Positions 8,178-9,028 of a stretch of 9,028 nt of DNA are shown here, piece by piece. Numbering within the stretch: position 1 is the first letter of the stretch; every line of letters starts with the position of its first letter. Location: contig VGHV01000081.1 in NCBI GenBank assembly GCA_016868095.1, positions 1 through 9,028 on the forward strand. Reading direction: 5' to 3'. Origin of the DNA: Betaproteobacteria bacterium (lineage in GTDB: Bacteria; Pseudomonadota; Gammaproteobacteria; Burkholderiales; Burkholderiaceae_E). The position numbers were made by a program, and so were the translations under genes. The notes beneath the pieces are model-generated. The model was not told the DNA's origin, did not search any database, and saw only the letters and a list, made by a program, of their open reading frames with translations.

Positions 8178-9028
8178 CTAATTGGTAGATAAAGCATTAA
8201 AAGACCAATGCGATAAGGATTGGTCTTCGGAAGACGTTTCAAGTCCATGCATTCGAAGGCGGTGCATGATCGCCTCTCTCACCAGCTCGATACCCGATCG
8301 CTCCTGCGCGCTGATATATATCCTTTGGATCCTACCATAGGGATCCTTTTGCACACCGGGACTCAGGTCAAGCAAATCGCACTTGTTGACGATGTCAATA
8401 CATGCCAAATCACCAGCGCCGATCTCGCTCAAAACCTTGCTTACCTCTTCGCTTTGGCGATCACGCTCGGCACTTGAGCCATCGATCACATGCAACAAAA
8501 GGTCAGCCTGGGCGGTTTCCTCAAGCGTTGCATGAAAGGCATCGACCAGGCTGTGTGGCAAATCGCGTACGAACCCAACGGTATCGGACAACACACCATC
8601 AAGACCTTCACCGAGATGAATGCGTCTTGTCAATGTATCGAGCGTCGCAAAGAGCTTATCAGCGGCATAGGCTGGCGCATTGGAACCAGCTAAAGCATTG
8701 AAAAGCGTCGACTTTCCGGCATTGGTATAGCCGACCAGCGAGATCTTAAAAGCGCCTTGTCGGCTTCTTGCCTTTCGCCTTGTTTGCCTTTGTTTGGCCA
8801 TCAAGGCAAGGCGCTCGCGTAAACGCCGGATTTTGACCTCGATCATTCGACGGTCAAGTTCAATCTGGCGCTCACCAGGCCCTCCGCGCACGCCGATGCC
8901 TCCTCGTTGCCGCTCAAGGTGCGACCACATACGCACGAGCCGTGTGGACTGGTGCTGAAGCCTTGCGAGCTCTACCTGGGCTTGTCCTTCTTGACTCTGG
9001 GCGCGCCTCGCGAAAATCTCAAGAATGA
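8178..9028 (-). CDS. hflX: GTPase HflX, C-terminal part (5' end beyond the right edge)
   Basis: HflX is a ribosome-associated GTPase that binds the 50S subunit and splits stalled or heat-damaged 70S ribosomes. The frame is open to the right edge, giving 282 visible residues; the N-terminal part lies outside. Visible residues 1-30 read ILEIFARRAQSQEGQAQVEL and onward, typical of the HflX N-terminal domain end, followed by MWSHLERQRGGIGVRGGPGE and a coiled-coil linker. The G domain has G1 GYTNAGKST (99-107), a G2 threonine in FATLDTLTRR, G3 DTVGF (148-152), G4 NKCD (214-217) and an SA-type G5 (ISAQERSG). A GTG at 8936 could look like a start but is an internal valine codon. hflK follows after 11 nt. 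In related genomes hfq precedes hflX; that cannot be checked here. Confidence 0.96.
   Translation of the reverse strand, partial: ILEIFARRAQSQEGQAQVELARLQHQSTRLVRMWSHLERQRGGIGVRGGPGERQIELDRRMIEVKIRRLRERLALMAKQRQTRRKARSRQGAFKISLVGYTNAGKSTLFNALAGSNAPAYAADKLFATLDTLTRRIHLGEGLDGVLSDTVGFVRDLPHSLVDAFHATLEETAQADLLLHVIDGSSAERDRQSEEVSKVLSEIGAGDLACIDIVNKCDLLDLSPGVQKDPYGRIQRIYISAQERSGIELVREAIMHRLRMHGLETSSEDQSLSHWSFNALSTN

Overview
The window looks like ordinary chromosomal core DNA of a betaproteobacterium, most likely in the Burkholderiales. The evidence is the gene order hflX-hflK-hflC-(DUF2065)-hisZ-purA-phosphoribosyltransferase-tRNA-Leu-rnr-rlmB, which I recognise from that order, and the protein variants seen, such as the RGGPGE form of the HflX linker motif and HisZ itself. 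The genus cannot be fixed from sequence alone. G+C content appears moderate rather than very high, by eye.

Every protein gene lies on the minus strand, so transcription runs from the right edge to the left. At the right is the 3' two thirds of hflX (GTPase), 11 nt before hflK, which overlaps hflC by 4 nt. HflK and HflC form the inner-membrane SPFH complex that modulates the FtsH protease. A 59-residue DUF2065 membrane protein follows 4 nt after hflC, then hisZ (regulatory subunit of ATP phosphoribosyltransferase), purA (adenylosuccinate synthetase) and a purine-type phosphoribosyltransferase. The middle block joins PRPP, histidine and purine metabolism: HisZ with HisG consumes ATP and PRPP, the histidine pathway returns AICAR to the purine pathway, and PurA starts the IMP to AMP branch.

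The only plus-strand gene is tRNA-Leu(CAG), with encoded CCA and a good sigma70-type promoter carrying a GC-rich discriminator. It is convergent with the phosphoribosyltransferase gene and divergent from rnr. Beyond it come rnr (RNase R, with a TTG start and no N-terminal winged-helix domain) and, 1 nt further, the first 48 codons of rlmB (23S rRNA 2'-O-methyltransferase), cut by the left edge.

No gene-free stretch exceeds about 100 nt. I see no mobile element, CRISPR array, prophage or defence gene, and no evidence for an undescribed system. The points worth a second look are small: a 16-bp tandem repeat and a hairpin before purA, the short RNase R next to an opposite-strand tRNA, homopolymer tracts in hflC and in the phosphoribosyltransferase gene, and the uncharacterised DUF2065 protein in the hfl operon.
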